64,000 nt of DNA from Brucella rhizosphaerae (GTDB lineage Bacteria; Pseudomonadota; Alphaproteobacteria; Rhizobiales; Rhizobiaceae): NCBI RefSeq assembly GCF_002252475.1, contig NZ_NNRK01000026.1, forward strand, positions 1-64,000, written 5' to 3'. Below are positions 35,111-45,154 of the stretch, one piece after another. The stretch's first letter is position 1. Each line of letters starts with the position of its first letter. The notes below the pieces were generated by a model. It was not told where the DNA came from. It made no database searches and saw nothing but the letters and a program-made list of their open reading frames with translations. The position numbers were made by a program, and so were the translations under genes.

Positions 35111-36898
35111 ATGGAATTTGGGGCCGCCCACTGCATGGTATTTCGTACTAGCCGCAGAGATAAGCAGATTCATGTTGTTGTATCGCCGGATCTTGCGATC
35201 CGGTCCGATCACGCACATGCTGCGATTTCGGCTGCGCATGCGAAGATGGCACCGCTTCCATTGCGTATTCTCAAGCCGTTAGAACGCGTACGTTTTTCTT
35301 TCAGAACCCATCGACGTGCCTGTATAGCGCTGGCTTCTGTGACAATCATTGCGAGCGGTGCTTTTGCGCTGGTCACAGGTGGGCTTGTACGTCACGTTCA
35401 CGCTTCACAACCTGTTCTGGTTGATCCCGCGACACTTGTTCGTAGTCACGCTGCAATGAAGGAAGCCAGATTGCTTCCATCGAGCGATGCCGATGAGAAC
35501 CGCCGGATCGCGAAGCGCATCGATATCGCCGAAGGCAACGAAGACGGCGAAGCAACGCTTTTTACCTATCAGCATGTGATTCTTGATCTGGAGAATGAGA
35601 GAAGTTCTCAAGGCCTGATTGATCATAGTCCTTCGCTAAGTGTACGATCCGGGGATAGTGCCACTGATCAGGTCACAGAAATATCGGCCATCGCCAATCA
35701 GAAAGGCGTGCCACTGAATGTGAGCTTTGCGAAGCCAGCTGGCGCTGTCCATCAGACAGCACATGAAATCGTGCTCGCTCCACAGTCGCACGAGAAGGTG
35801 GGCGTTCTTATGCAGGCGGCAGACGTGGCGGCGGAAGATGCCAAAAATCTCGAGCAAGCGCTCGGGCGTAAGGAACTTGTGCCCGGCGACAATCTGGTTT
35901 TGTTGCTGGAGCAATCGCCTGATAAGCCCGCTCATATCACTATGGCGCGCTTCAGACACGGCAACGCATCGGACTCCGTCTATGGTCGGACCGATGATGG
36001 TGTTTTCCGCGCCAATGACAATCAGCGGCTATTTGCTCGCCTTTCCCATGATGCAATGCTCTCGGCATCACATCAGCCTGTCGCCGTGCGGACGGATGGC
36101 TCAGTTCAGTCCCGACTAATTGCTGTGGGGGCGCCGCGCGCTGTTGCAGACGATGTGAAGAAGCTCGCTTCTGAAAACAACGTATCTCTCCAGAAGGGCA
36201 CTAACGGAGTCGACAAAATCGATCTCTTGTTTCGGGAAAGCGTCGATACTGACCCGGAACTGGTCTTTGTTGAGTTCACGTCGAACGGCGAGAGCAAGCG
36301 CCTTTACAGACACGAGGTTGAAGGAAACGCGGATTACTTCAACGAGGATGGTTCCTCGATGACCAAATATCTCATGCACAAGCCATTGCCCAATGGCCGC
36401 CTGAATGATGGCTTCGGCTGGCGCGTTCATCCGGTACTGCACGTTCGCAAGCATCACAATGGTGTCGATTATGATGCTCCAATTGGTTCTCCAATTGTCG
36501 CGGCGGGTGATGGAACTGTAGAGCTGATTTCGTCGCAGAAGGGCTATGGCAAGTATGTCCGTATCCGCCACCAAGGCGGCTACAGCACCACTTATGCCCA
36601 CCTATCCGGCGAGGCTAAAGGCCTGAAAATCGGACAGCATGTGAAGCAGGGGGAGGTGATCGCCTATGTTGGCTCGACCGGCTATTCGACAGGCCCACAC
36701 CTCTATTACGAATTAAAGGTTGGCGATCACTATGTTGATCCGCTTAAAGCTCAGCTCAATGCAGGCGAGAAGCTGACAGGCTCATCCATGTCGAGCTTCC
36801 GTTCGGAAATTGATCACGTGGACAAGGTTTTCAAACAGATGAACCCGACCCCGATCACAGGCGCCCCCAACACCAATACAAATCACACCAGACGATAA
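35111..36898 (+). CDS. M23 (LytM-type) peptidoglycan endopeptidase
   Basis: 595 residues. One transmembrane segment near 70-92 anchors it in the inner membrane; a long periplasmic region follows. The LytM/M23 domain (about 430-530) has the zinc residues [10 protein letters not shown] (His, Asp) and [10 protein letters not shown] (HxH-type, with YE). Tandem mixed alpha-beta stretches at about 210-380 resemble OapA/LysM-like adaptors but I am not certain. The start is unclear: ATG 35111 lacks a ribosome site, and ATG 35135 is a fair alternative. It converges with rsmA, overlapping it by 16 bases. Confidence 0.86.
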   Translation: MEFGAAHCMVFRTSRRDKQIHVVVSPDLAIRSDHAHAAISAAHAKMAPLPLRILKPLERVRFSFRTHRRACIALASVTIIASGAFALVTGGLVRHVHASQPVLVDPATLVRSHAAMKEARLLPSSDADENRRIAKRIDIAEGNEDGEATLFTYQHVILDLENERSSQGLIDHSPSLSVRSGDSATDQVTEISAIANQKGVPLNVSFAKPAGAVHQTAHEIVLAPQSHEKVGVLMQAADVAAEDAKNLEQALGRKELVPGDNLVLLLEQSPDKPAHITMARFRHGNASDSVYGRTDDGVFRANDNQRLFARLSHDAMLSASHQPVAVRTDGSVQSRLIAVGAPRAVADDVKKLASENNVSLQKGTNGVDKIDLLFRESVDTDPELVFVEFTSNGESKRLYRHEVEGNADYFNEDGSSMTKYLMHKPLPNGRLNDGFGWRVHPVLHVRKHHNGVDYDAPIGSPIVAAGDGTVELISSQKGYGKYVRIRHQGGYSTTYAHLSGEAKGLKIGQHVKQGEVIAYVGSTGYSTGPHLYYELKVGDHYVDPLKAQLNAGEKLTGSSMSSFRSEIDHVDKVFKQMNPTPITGAPNTNTNHTRR

Positions 36899-37716
36899 GC
36901 ATTGGCGAGGGCAACGAATTCCTCGACGCTCAATGTTTCGGCCCGACGTGTGCCATCAATGCCGGTCTTTTCCAGCAATGCTGCACCACCAACAGGTTTG
37001 AGACTCTGGCGCAGCATTTTGCGGCGTTGACCGAATGCAGCCTGCGTAATTTGTCCCAGCGCATCAGCACGGCATGGCAGCGGCTCCTCACGCGGTATAA
37101 TATGCACCACGGAGGACATCACTTTTGGCGGCGGCGTAAAAGCCTGCGGCGGCACATCAAAAGCGATTTTCGAATGCGTTCGCCACCCAGCCAGCACACC
37201 TAGACGCCCATAATGATCGCTATCTGGCGCTGCTACAATACGCTCGGCAACTTCACGCTGAAACATCAGTGTCATGGATGAATAGAACGGTGGCCAAGGC
37301 TCGGTCAGAAGCCAGTTGAGCAATAGCTGTGTGCCGACATTGTAAGGCAGGTTGGCAACAATGCGCGGCTTTGGACCGTCAGGAAAAAGCGCCTTGAAAT
37401 CCTGCTCCAGTGCATCGCCGGAAATAATGCGCAAGCGACCCGGATAATGGACTTCGATCTCTGCAAGTGCTGCAAGACAACGTTCGTCGCGTTCAATCGC
37501 TGTCACATAGGCGCCCTGAGCGAGAAGAGCACGCGTCAGGCCACCGGGGCCGGGACCCACTTCGATAACGGGTTGATCCTGCAGATTACCGGCCTGCCGC
37601 GCAATCTTGGATGTCAGGTTAAGGTCGAACAGGAAGTTTTGCCCAAGCGACTTCTTCGGCATCAGATCGTGCCGCTCAATCACCTCACGCAGTGGCGGAA
37701 GATTGTCTATGCTCAT
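36883..37716 (-). CDS. rsmA: 16S rRNA dimethyladenosine transferase RsmA (KsgA)
   Basis: 277 residues. It dimethylates A1518 and A1519 of 16S rRNA during 30S maturation. Motifs are [23 protein letters not shown] (SAM-binding) and the catalytic [10 protein letters not shown]. Its ATG overlaps the pdxA stop by 4 bases, the well-known pdxA-rsmA pairing. Confidence 0.97.
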   Translation of the reverse strand: MSIDNLPPLREVIERHDLMPKKSLGQNFLFDLNLTSKIARQAGNLQDQPVIEVGPGPGGLTRALLAQGAYVTAIERDERCLAALAEIEVHYPGRLRIISGDALEQDFKALFPDGPKPRIVANLPYNVGTQLLLNWLLTEPWPPFYSSMTLMFQREVAERIVAAPDSDHYGRLGVLAGWRTHSKIAFDVPPQAFTPPPKVMSSVVHIIPREEPLPCRADALGQITQAAFGQRRKMLRQSLKPVGGAALLEKTGIDGTRRAETLSVEEFVALANAYRLV

Positions 37717-38744
37717 GATTTCCGCCTTGCTTCGTTTTCTGCGAGTTCCTGCGCCAGTCTGATGGAGGCGATAAGGCTATCCGGTCGCGCAATGCCTTTC
37801 CCAGCGACGTCGAAAGCCGTGCCGTGATCCGGAGATGTTCTGATAAATGGCAGGCCCAGCGTGACGTTGACCGTCTCGTCAAAGGCGAGCGCTTTCGCGG
37901 GAATGAGTGCCTGATCGTGATACATGCAAATAGCGACGTCATAAGCTGCGCGAGCAGGGGCATGAAACATTGTGTCTGCGGGCAACGGGCCCCAAGCGTT
38001 GATGCCTTCACGTCGCAGTTCTTCGACTGCAGGACGAATAATCGCATCATCTTCCTTGCCAAGCGCACCGCCTTCACCGGCATGCGGGTTAAGGCCGGAA
38101 ATTGCGAGGCGAGGAGCCACGATACCGAAGCGGTCTGTCAGTTCCTGCGCGGTGATATGCGCCACTTCCAGAATGTCATCCCTGGTCAATACACGCGGCA
38201 CGTCTGCCAAAGGGATGTGAATGGTAACTGGGACTGCGCGCAGTTGTGGACCGGCAAGCATCATCACCGGAATCACTGTGCGTCCCAAATGGCGGCTTGC
38301 GAGTTCAGCGAGAAATTCGGTGTGACCGGGATGCTGGAAGCCTGCTTCATAGAGCGGCTTCTTGGCAATCGGGCATGTGACGACAGCTGAGGTTTCTCCA
38401 CTCAGAGTAAGCGCAACGCCGCGTTCGATGGCTTCGATGGTGCCAGCGGCATTCTCTGGAAGCGGCTTGCCGGGGCTTTCCTTATGTGTACTGACAAGCG
38501 GCAAAACGGGAAGTTTGGTGTTGAAGATATCAACGGCTTCTGCGGGCGCTTCTATCGTGGCAATCGGAACGTTCAGCCCAAGAAGCTGTGCGCGGGCGGC
38601 CAGTTGCGTTGGATCAGCGATCATCAGAAATGGGGGCAAAGAAAGCTCTGCGCGTCTTAGCCAGGTGATAAGAGCAACGTCAGCTCCAACGCCTGAGGGA
38701 TCGCCAATGCTAACGGCGAGCGGAGGAACCGGTTGAATGGGCAT
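37713..38744 (-). CDS. pdxA: 4-hydroxythreonine-4-phosphate dehydrogenase
   Basis: 343 residues. It oxidises 4-phosphohydroxy-threonine in pyridoxal phosphate synthesis. [15 protein letters not shown] is the usual beginning; metal His are found in [19 protein letters not shown] and the late [13 protein letters not shown]. Follows surA after a 149-base gap that holds a hairpin with terminator features, so it may have its own promoter. Confidence 0.96.
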   Translation of the reverse strand: MPIQPVPPLAVSIGDPSGVGADVALITWLRRAELSLPPFLMIADPTQLAARAQLLGLNVPIATIEAPAEAVDIFNTKLPVLPLVSTHKESPGKPLPENAAGTIEAIERGVALTLSGETSAVVTCPIAKKPLYEAGFQHPGHTEFLAELASRHLGRTVIPVMMLAGPQLRAVPVTIHIPLADVPRVLTRDDILEVAHITAQELTDRFGIVAPRLAISGLNPHAGEGGALGKEDDAIIRPAVEELRREGINAWGPLPADTMFHAPARAAYDVAICMYHDQALIPAKALAFDETVNVTLGLPFIRTSPDHGTAFDVAGKGIARPDSLIASIRLAQELAENEARRKS

Positions 38745-38765
38745 AGCTGTTTTCTCGGCTGATGA

Positions 38766-38792
38766 AATAAGGGGGCAAAAGCCCCCTCAAAT
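38766..38792 (-). terminator. Intrinsic terminator after surA (inside the envelope cluster)
   Basis: On the minus strand GAGGGGGC, loop TTTT, GCCCCCTTATTT. It separates surA from pdxA, so pdxA-rsmA may be expressed partly separately. Confidence 0.65.
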
Positions 38793-38824
38793 TATACGGT
38801 CAGTCTGTTGCTGCCAAGGCTCTG

Positions 38825-38890
38825 GAGCAATTCCAGCAAAACTACGAAGATCTTTGCGTCGGAAATGCAAAAACAAGCTCTGGAAAGGAT
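38825..38890 (+). repeat. Degenerate RIME element between surA and pdxA
   Basis: GGAGCAATTCCAGCAAAACT...TTTGCGTCGGAAATGC, then AAGCTCTGGAAAGG. Left palindrome recognisable, right one lost. Confidence 0.55.
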
Positions 38891-38892
38891 GC

Positions 38893-39855
38893 TCAGCGAT
38901 TTACGATCGTCGCCCGTTCGCGTAGTTCCTGAATGTATTTCTTGCTCATGTCATCCGCCTTCTTTTCCTGTCCGGCTTCAGAATCTGTGCCTTCCATGGA
39001 GAAAACGAGCTGGGCGACACGGTCATCCGACACCTGACGGGTCGAGCAAACTGCAAGAATTTCAACACCCTTTTCGGTGTCATGCGGCGGCGTTGCGCGG
39101 TTGGCGCTGATTGCTTTGACGTCCTTCGCCCATTCGGGCGGAAGCTGCTGCTCGATAATACGGCCAAGATCGCGAACCGTAACGTCGATCATGCCTTTAG
39201 TCAGCTGACGGGTGGAATCGCAGCTTTGAAAGCGCGAGCGCAGTGTGTTTGCTTCCTGACGACGCTTGGCAAGCAGGGCAGGCGAACGCTTCGAGCTAGG
39301 AACAACAAAAATCACCTGCTGAAGATGATATTCGGTTGCAACCGGCTTCTTGCCGCCATCTTTCAGCATGCGCTGAACGGCATCCTGTTCGCTGACCATA
39401 CCTGTCGCGCGGAATCGGGCACTCACAAGACGGCCCCAGCCCATTTGGACCATGATGTATTTCTTGAAGTGATCCGGAGTGATCCCGGCCTGATTCATCA
39501 CCTGATTAAGCTGGGCAACGCTCATCTTGTTACGCGTTGCAAAGCCTGCATAGGCCTGATCGACTTCCTTATCGGAAATGTTGACGCCGCGAGACTTCAT
39601 CTCAACGCGTTTCAGCATTTCTTCAGTCAGCTCCTCGCGCGCGACCTGATTGAGATTACCACCCTTGCGCTGCAGCTTCAAAAAGGCCGCACGGCGTTGA
39701 ATATCACCATTCGTGATTGCATTGCCGGAGACAATGACCTTGACCTCCGTTCCGCCGGCAGCGAAAGCCGGGTTCAGAGTCGCAGCCGTTCCAAGCGCTG
39801 TCACACATACGGCAGCGCCTAGCAGGGAGGCGAATAGAGGTCTTGCAAACATCAT
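38893..39855 (-). CDS. surA: SurA-type periplasmic chaperone/peptidyl-prolyl isomerase
   Basis: 320 residues. Signal peptide ends NPAFAAGG. A SurA N-terminal chaperone domain (about 40-170; NAITNGDIQRRAAFLKLQ, with ELTEEMLKRVEM) precedes one parvulin-like domain (about 185-290; EYHLQQVIFVVP). E. coli SurA has two parvulin domains; one is usual in this class. It lies directly downstream of lptD, whose folding SurA assists. The start ATG 39855 has GGAAGAA upstream. Confidence 0.9.
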   Translation of the reverse strand: MMFARPLFASLLGAAVCVTALGTAATLNPAFAAGGTEVKVIVSGNAITNGDIQRRAAFLKLQRKGGNLNQVAREELTEEMLKRVEMKSRGVNISDKEVDQAYAGFATRNKMSVAQLNQVMNQAGITPDHFKKYIMVQMGWGRLVSARFRATGMVSEQDAVQRMLKDGGKKPVATEYHLQQVIFVVPSSKRSPALLAKRRQEANTLRSRFQSCDSTRQLTKGMIDVTVRDLGRIIEQQLPPEWAKDVKAISANRATPPHDTEKGVEILAVCSTRQVSDDRVAQLVFSMEGTDSEAGQEKKADDMSKKYIQELRERATIVNR

Positions 39856-40077
39856 CTTTCTTCCCGATTTCCTTCAGGTTGGTGTCCAGTAACGCCTTCA
39901 AAGTGAACCAGACGTATCAGAAGCCAATCATATTATGATGCCTGTATAGAGGAGCCAAAGCGGCGAAACAATGACCCTTTAGCATTTTGCGAGTTTGTGG
40001 GAGGCAGTTAACTGAATAAAATCGATCAAAAACTAAGCTTTGTTTGAATATCAGGAACAATGCTGACGTTTAAAAAG

Positions 40078-40116
40078 AAAGAGCGGCAACAAGTTCAACT
40101 GTTTCCGCTCTTTTTA
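40078..40116. terminator. Terminator after lptD
   Basis: AAAGAGCGG (40078-40086) and CCGCTCTTT (40105-40113), A- and T-rich on both sides. It acts for minus-strand lptD. The rest of 39856-40077 shows only the surA promoter region. Confidence 0.75.
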
Positions 40117-40119
40117 AGT

Positions 40120-42492
40120 TTAGAAGGTTTGGGCGCCGCTGCCGATGTCGCCAAGCGTTCGGAACGATATATTGAAACCTACGCTGTGCGATGCCTTGTC
40201 ATCACCCGGATTACGGGTCTGAACGTAGGCCATCGAATAAGTGAAGCATTCATCATCATAGGCGAGGCCAGACGATGCGCGAACCAGCGTATCCGACACA
40301 AGGTCATAAGTTCCAGAGCCGAAAACACGCCAGTTTGCATCAAGACGTGCAGTTGCAGCGCCAGTCACTTCTTGTCTGAGGTCTGTGTAACCATAGGCAG
40401 GCTGCGGAGCGATATAGGCATATTGTGCTGAAACAGTCAGTTTCTGCCAGCTCTGCTGAACTTCCAGCTCGCCACGACGGACATCGAGGTTTTCCTTGTC
40501 GAATCGTCCACGCGCAGCAAGCGCGAGGCCAGTCGAGTTGGATGTACCAATCATGGCCACATAGTCGGAACGAGCGTCTTCAAGGCCTGAATCAGCGCCG
40601 ACATTAACAAAGTCGCTTGTGCCGAAAGAGTTTACACCGCCGAGCTGAAACGATTGCCCAGCAAGAGCATAAAGGCCCCAGTCGCTATTGCTAAAGTTAC
40701 CAGAATAGCGAACACCCAGATTGGCACGCGTGCCGCCTTCAACGCGGTCATATCCGGAAAACTTGTCGCGCGAGAACAGATTGGTCGCATCGAACACAAA
40801 GCTCTGCGCATCTTCATTTGGAAGCTGGCCAGCATAGCGTTCGTTGTTGCGCATATAGATCTGGGCTATTGGCTCAAGAATATGCGTCGAACTGGTGGTA
40901 GAGAACAGGATCGGCCAGCGCAGCTCAAGACCTGCCGTCGCCATTGCCCGCAATGCTTCCGACCGAACCAAAGCATCCGTATAGCCAGCTACTGCCGGAT
41001 CAAAGTTTGTATTGGCACTTATAGCATCGCCGCGCAGAGCCAGAAGCGGCGTAATCACCAAACCGGATGGCGTGATGAATGTACGCTTCCATTCAGCTTC
41101 AGTCGTGAAACGAGCATTCGTGCCGCTGAAGCCCGGAATACGCGGATAGTAAATCGATCCGTTATTAGGGTTGGTTGTATAATTCGCGTTCTGACGATAC
41201 AGAACTTGCGCATTGGTAGTAATATTGAGCTCACCACCATAAACTGGGTCAGGCACAGTATAGGAATAATCGAGGCTTGGGAAAACCCAGGGTTGCTTCG
41301 AGTGCATCTCGTCCGCATTGTCCGAGAGCAATGATTCCTGTACATTGAACCGGTAGAAATTCAGGTCAAAATAGTTTCGGTTATTGATGCCTGTCAGGTA
41401 AATCTTAGAAACCTGAGTAGATGCATTATAGCCGTCAAGGTTATAGGTGCGGCTGAAATTGCGGTCAGTCTGGGCCATTACATCCCAGCCAAACTTCCAG
41501 CGCGAATTGATATCGAAGTCACCCTTCGATGCGATCATGCCACGATTGTCTTCGTTGCGATCCGTCGTATTAACGTCGAACTCGCCCGGCTTCATCTGGT
41601 GAATGCCAGCAATCTGAAGATTGTATGTGCCATTTTCGAGGCGATGACGCCATTCGGCCTGCGTCAGGAAGCCTTGCTTCGTATATGCAGTTGTCGAAAG
41701 CGTCAGGTCGTAATTCGGCGCAAGAGCCCAGAAATACGAGTTTTTTACACCGAAACCAAGGTCGTCCTTGTAGGCGAAACCTGGAAACAGAAAGCCGCTT
41801 TTGCGCTTAACTGTCGGATCAGCCATTTCGAAAGCCGGGAAATAAGCCAGCGGAATACCGAGCAACTCAAACTTGCCACGTTCGAAACGCACAGTTTTGG
41901 TCGCGCTGTTCCAGATGATCTTGCGAGCTTTGATCTGCCAGAGAACCGGCTTATCAGGATCTTTTTCGCACGCCTGGCAAGCTGTGTAGACACCATTGTT
42001 AAAAGTGGTGATTTCGCCATTGCTACGCTCGGCGCTTTCCGCCGCAAAACGGGTATTGTCCGTCGTCTCAACGCGCAGGCCGTTTACAAAGCCGTCGCGG
42101 AAGCTATCCGTCACGTCGAGATGATCAGAATAAATCTTATTGCCGTCGCGTTCAACAATCTCAACATTCCCGGTCGCGGTCATGCGGCGGGTCTGTTGAT
42201 TGTAGGTAACATTATCTGCAACGAGGCGATTGCCGTCATATTCAATGCGAACTTTACCCTGAGCGGTAACGACGTTCACATCGCGATCATAGACAAGCTC
42301 ATCCGCCTGCAGGAGCATACGCGCGTTCGGATCGCTCTGGTAATTAGCTCCCAGAGCATCCTGCGCTTGAACCTGCGAAGGGATAATTGCAACTGAAATG
42401 AAAGGTATAGCAAGGGCGCACGCCAAGGCAGACCCGCGCGCAAGACGCGAGATTGAATGGGGCAGCACCATGCGGGCGTTACTCGAACCCAC
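40120..42492 (-). CDS. lptD: LPS-assembly protein LptD
   Basis: 790 residues. It is the outer-membrane barrel that inserts lipopolysaccharide in the outer leaflet with LptE. A signal peptide ends PSQVQAQ. An N-terminal OstA/LptA-like jelly roll (about 55-190; LLQADELVYDRDVNVVTAQG, then MTATGNVEI) precedes a large beta-barrel to the C-terminus. Start GTG 42492 has AGGA 9 bases upstream and overlaps the lptG stop by one base; ATG 42471 is an alternative. It is cotranscribed with lptF and lptG, which supply the inner-membrane part of the same machine. Confidence 0.95.
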   Translation of the reverse strand: MGSSNARMVLPHSISRLARGSALACALAIPFISVAIIPSQVQAQDALGANYQSDPNARMLLQADELVYDRDVNVVTAQGKVRIEYDGNRLVADNVTYNQQTRRMTATGNVEIVERDGNKIYSDHLDVTDSFRDGFVNGLRVETTDNTRFAAESAERSNGEITTFNNGVYTACQACEKDPDKPVLWQIKARKIIWNSATKTVRFERGKFELLGIPLAYFPAFEMADPTVKRKSGFLFPGFAYKDDLGFGVKNSYFWALAPNYDLTLSTTAYTKQGFLTQAEWRHRLENGTYNLQIAGIHQMKPGEFDVNTTDRNEDNRGMIASKGDFDINSRWKFGWDVMAQTDRNFSRTYNLDGYNASTQVSKIYLTGINNRNYFDLNFYRFNVQESLLSDNADEMHSKQPWVFPSLDYSYTVPDPVYGGELNITTNAQVLYRQNANYTTNPNNGSIYYPRIPGFSGTNARFTTEAEWKRTFITPSGLVITPLLALRGDAISANTNFDPAVAGYTDALVRSEALRAMATAGLELRWPILFSTTSSTHILEPIAQIYMRNNERYAGQLPNEDAQSFVFDATNLFSRDKFSGYDRVEGGTRANLGVRYSGNFSNSDWGLYALAGQSFQLGGVNSFGTSDFVNVGADSGLEDARSDYVAMIGTSNSTGLALAARGRFDKENLDVRRGELEVQQSWQKLTVSAQYAYIAPQPAYGYTDLRQEVTGAATARLDANWRVFGSGTYDLVSDTLVRASSGLAYDDECFTYSMAYVQTRNPGDDKASHSVGFNISFRTLGDIGSGAQTF

Positions 42493-43580
42493 TAACCATC
42501 CTCCTTATGCAACAAAAAGGAGATACCAAAAAATGTTGCAATAACAACTGGAACCCATGCAGCGACGAATGGAGGAACGAATCCCGCATTCCCGAATGCC
42601 TTCACCAGCACTGAAACGACATAAAGCATGAAGCCAGCAACAACGCCACCCAGAATCATCGCGCCGGACTGACCAAATCGCACAAATTTCAGGGACACTG
42701 TTGCAGCAATGAGAGTCATGGCCATCAGCAATGCAGGCAATGCCAGAAGTGACTGGTATTGCATATCAAAAGCGTTTGCCGAGTAACCAAAGGAACGCGC
42801 AACCTGGATCTTGTGACGCAGCTGCGTGAACGGAATTGTATCAGGGGAGGCGAGCTTTTCTTCCACATATTCCGGACGCAGCTGCGTTGGAATGTTGAAG
42901 CTCTCCAATTTGCGCGGTTCCTCACCACGCGAGAATCGTGTGACGTCTGTTAGTTCCCAATGACCATCCATGAGTTTCGCAGTGCGAGCGTCAAAACGGA
43001 CTTTGATTTTCTTCTTGTCATCGAACTGGATGAACGTGGCATCGGCGAGGGTGGCACCACGGTCAAGAATGCTTTTAGCGCCGATGATGGTCTCGCCTTC
43101 ATCGGTCTTCTGACGCAACCACGGATCACGCAGTGCGGAAACATCTGTCATTTTGCCGTTCTTCCAGTTGGAAGCGATTTCGTCGGCTTTTGAAAAGCCG
43201 TAAGCGGCAAAAGGATTGAGAATAAAGATCGTGGCCAGTCCGAACAGCAGTGCGCCGAAACAGGCAGGCAGCAGGAATTGCCAGGCGGAAACACCGACTG
43301 ATCGTGCAACGACCAGTTCATATTTACGATTGAGCGAAATGAGCGTCGCCATTGCCGAAAACAAGGCAACGAATGGAATCATTTGCTGCATGATGAATGG
43401 AACGCGCATGGCGGAAAGGCCGAGTGCAGCCCAAACAGTGTAACCGGGCAGGTTTGCGAGCTTGCTAGCATTTTCGGTAAAGTCGAGAAGAAGCGCCAGC
43501 GCAAAGATGCCGAACAGAAAATAGAATGTGATCTGCACATAACGTGCAAAGAAATAGCGCCCGAGCGTCCAACCGATCAT
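42492..43580 (-). CDS. lptG: LPS export permease LptG
   Basis: 362 residues. YjgP/YjgQ family: three membrane helices, a periplasmic jelly-roll domain (about 130-270), and three helices. It forms the LptB2FG ABC transporter with LptF. The ATG overlaps the lptF stop by 4 bases. The order lptF-lptG-lptD is standard in this order. Confidence 0.95.
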   Translation of the reverse strand: MIGWTLGRYFFARYVQITFYFLFGIFALALLLDFTENASKLANLPGYTVWAALGLSAMRVPFIMQQMIPFVALFSAMATLISLNRKYELVVARSVGVSAWQFLLPACFGALLFGLATIFILNPFAAYGFSKADEIASNWKNGKMTDVSALRDPWLRQKTDEGETIIGAKSILDRGATLADATFIQFDDKKKIKVRFDARTAKLMDGHWELTDVTRFSRGEEPRKLESFNIPTQLRPEYVEEKLASPDTIPFTQLRHKIQVARSFGYSANAFDMQYQSLLALPALLMAMTLIAATVSLKFVRFGQSGAMILGGVVAGFMLYVVSVLVKAFGNAGFVPPFVAAWVPVVIATFFGISFLLHKEDG

Positions 43581-44785
43581 GCGTGGCCTCCCGCATCGCC
43601 GCGAAATCTTCCAATCAGGCGATTATATGTGCTGGATACACGGTCTCTCAAACGGTTGAAACCGTCACGCATACGGTCATTCCATTTGTCTGGAATTCCG
43701 ATGCGCTGACCTGTGATAAGGGCATAACCAGACAGCAGGATTACTGTCAGCGGGACCAGATACATGACAAGAATATAGGTCTCGTCCTTATCTGCGCGGT
43801 CGGCAGAAAAATATCCGGCCCAATAGACCAGCAACGCTGTGCTGATAGCTGAAAATGACGCGGATACGCGCGCTTCACGATGCGACCGGGAGTCACCTGC
43901 AAAGGCAAGCGCAATCATCGCGAAAACAACGGGATAGAGCCAATCAGTCAAGCGACGATGCAATTCAGCTTTATAGCGTAAAGGTCGCGTTTGCAGAATA
44001 GGATCATTCGGATCGGGGTTGAGCAGATATGTAAGCGGGCGATCTTTGGCGTAAATAACGAAATCGTCTCCAGCGGATGTGAACTGGCTGAGATCGAACG
44101 CATAGGAATTGAACTTGATGATCGAAACAGTGCCGTCGGAAACATCGCGACGCTGAACTTCGCCATCCTTCATCAGCAACATGTCGCCCGCAGGTGTGCT
44201 CGCGATATTTCCATCAGCTGCATAATAAATCAGGTCGAGTGAAGGGTCGCGGGAATCGGCAATAAACAGACCACCGATACTGCCATCGGCACGGCGCTCG
44301 GCAATCTGGATATAGAGATTATCTGCGAGTTTGCGAAAGCTGCCTTCCTGTACCACGACATTGAGCAAATCTGCACTCGCGTTGGCGATCATCGCGCGCA
44401 TATTCATCCGCGCATAAGGATCGACATAGTTTGCAACCAGAAACGAAACGATCGAGATAATGGCGGCGAGCATGAGTATCGGACGCATGACCGCACTACG
44501 CGGCGCACCGGATGCGTTGATAACGACGAGCTCGGAATCCTGATTCATCGTCGAGAGTGTCTGCGTAATTGCGATGATCAGCGCAAATGGCATGACCAGT
44601 GGAATTGCAGAAGGAATCAGAAGCGAACTGAACTGGATAATAGTCTGAATGGACTGGCCACTTGTGGTGAGAAAGTCGACGCGTTGCAGCACCTGCACAG
44701 TCCACGTGATGCCCACTGCGGCGCCTAGCACCGCAAAGAACATGATCGCCACGCGGCGCAGGATGTACAACTCAATCAATTTCAT
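43577..44785 (-). CDS. lptF: LPS export permease LptF
   Basis: 402 residues, same YjgP/YjgQ plan: helices near 10-30, 55-80 and 100-125, a periplasmic domain with FRKLADNLYIQIAERR, and C-terminal helices. The conserved beginning MKLIELYILRR is typical of LptF. It is the first gene of the minus-strand unit lptF-lptG-lptD-surA, transcribed from the region shared with pepA. Confidence 0.95.
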   Translation of the reverse strand: MKLIELYILRRVAIMFFAVLGAAVGITWTVQVLQRVDFLTTSGQSIQTIIQFSSLLIPSAIPLVMPFALIIAITQTLSTMNQDSELVVINASGAPRSAVMRPILMLAAIISIVSFLVANYVDPYARMNMRAMIANASADLLNVVVQEGSFRKLADNLYIQIAERRADGSIGGLFIADSRDPSLDLIYYAADGNIASTPAGDMLLMKDGEVQRRDVSDGTVSIIKFNSYAFDLSQFTSAGDDFVIYAKDRPLTYLLNPDPNDPILQTRPLRYKAELHRRLTDWLYPVVFAMIALAFAGDSRSHREARVSASFSAISTALLVYWAGYFSADRADKDETYILVMYLVPLTVILLSGYALITGQRIGIPDKWNDRMRDGFNRLRDRVSSTYNRLIGRFRGDAGGHA

Positions 44786-45154
44786 AGGCGGAGTTTACAT
44801 CCCGGTTCCGTTGACGGAGCCTGTCCCTAAAGAAACAAGCTCGTAAATGAAAGTTCAATCTAACTGCACTTGGCTAAAATTAGGCGAAGAAATTTGGTTA
44901 ACAGATTACTAAAGATTTCCAGCCGAAGCTAGCGCAAGCTTCTCTAGATGGAGAGAACTGGCTGTGGCAACAAATTTTTGCTGATCATAGGTGGGGACCG
45001 AAACGAAGCTTGGCAAGTTGTCACCGAAGTTAACGCAAAACTGATTTTCATGATGCGGCGGACTTGCCGTTTCGCCATATTCGTCTCACATGAGTAAGGA
45101 AAAGTCGCGACACAATCGTGTCATATCATGGTCTGACCTCTGTTTGGAGTTGTT
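44786..45154. other. Divergent promoter region lptF / pepA
   Basis: 369 bases with no coding-like ORF. An imperfect dyad, AAGCTTGGCAAGTTGTCACC, lies near 45006-45025. Otherwise only the two promoters are expected. Confidence 0.45.
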
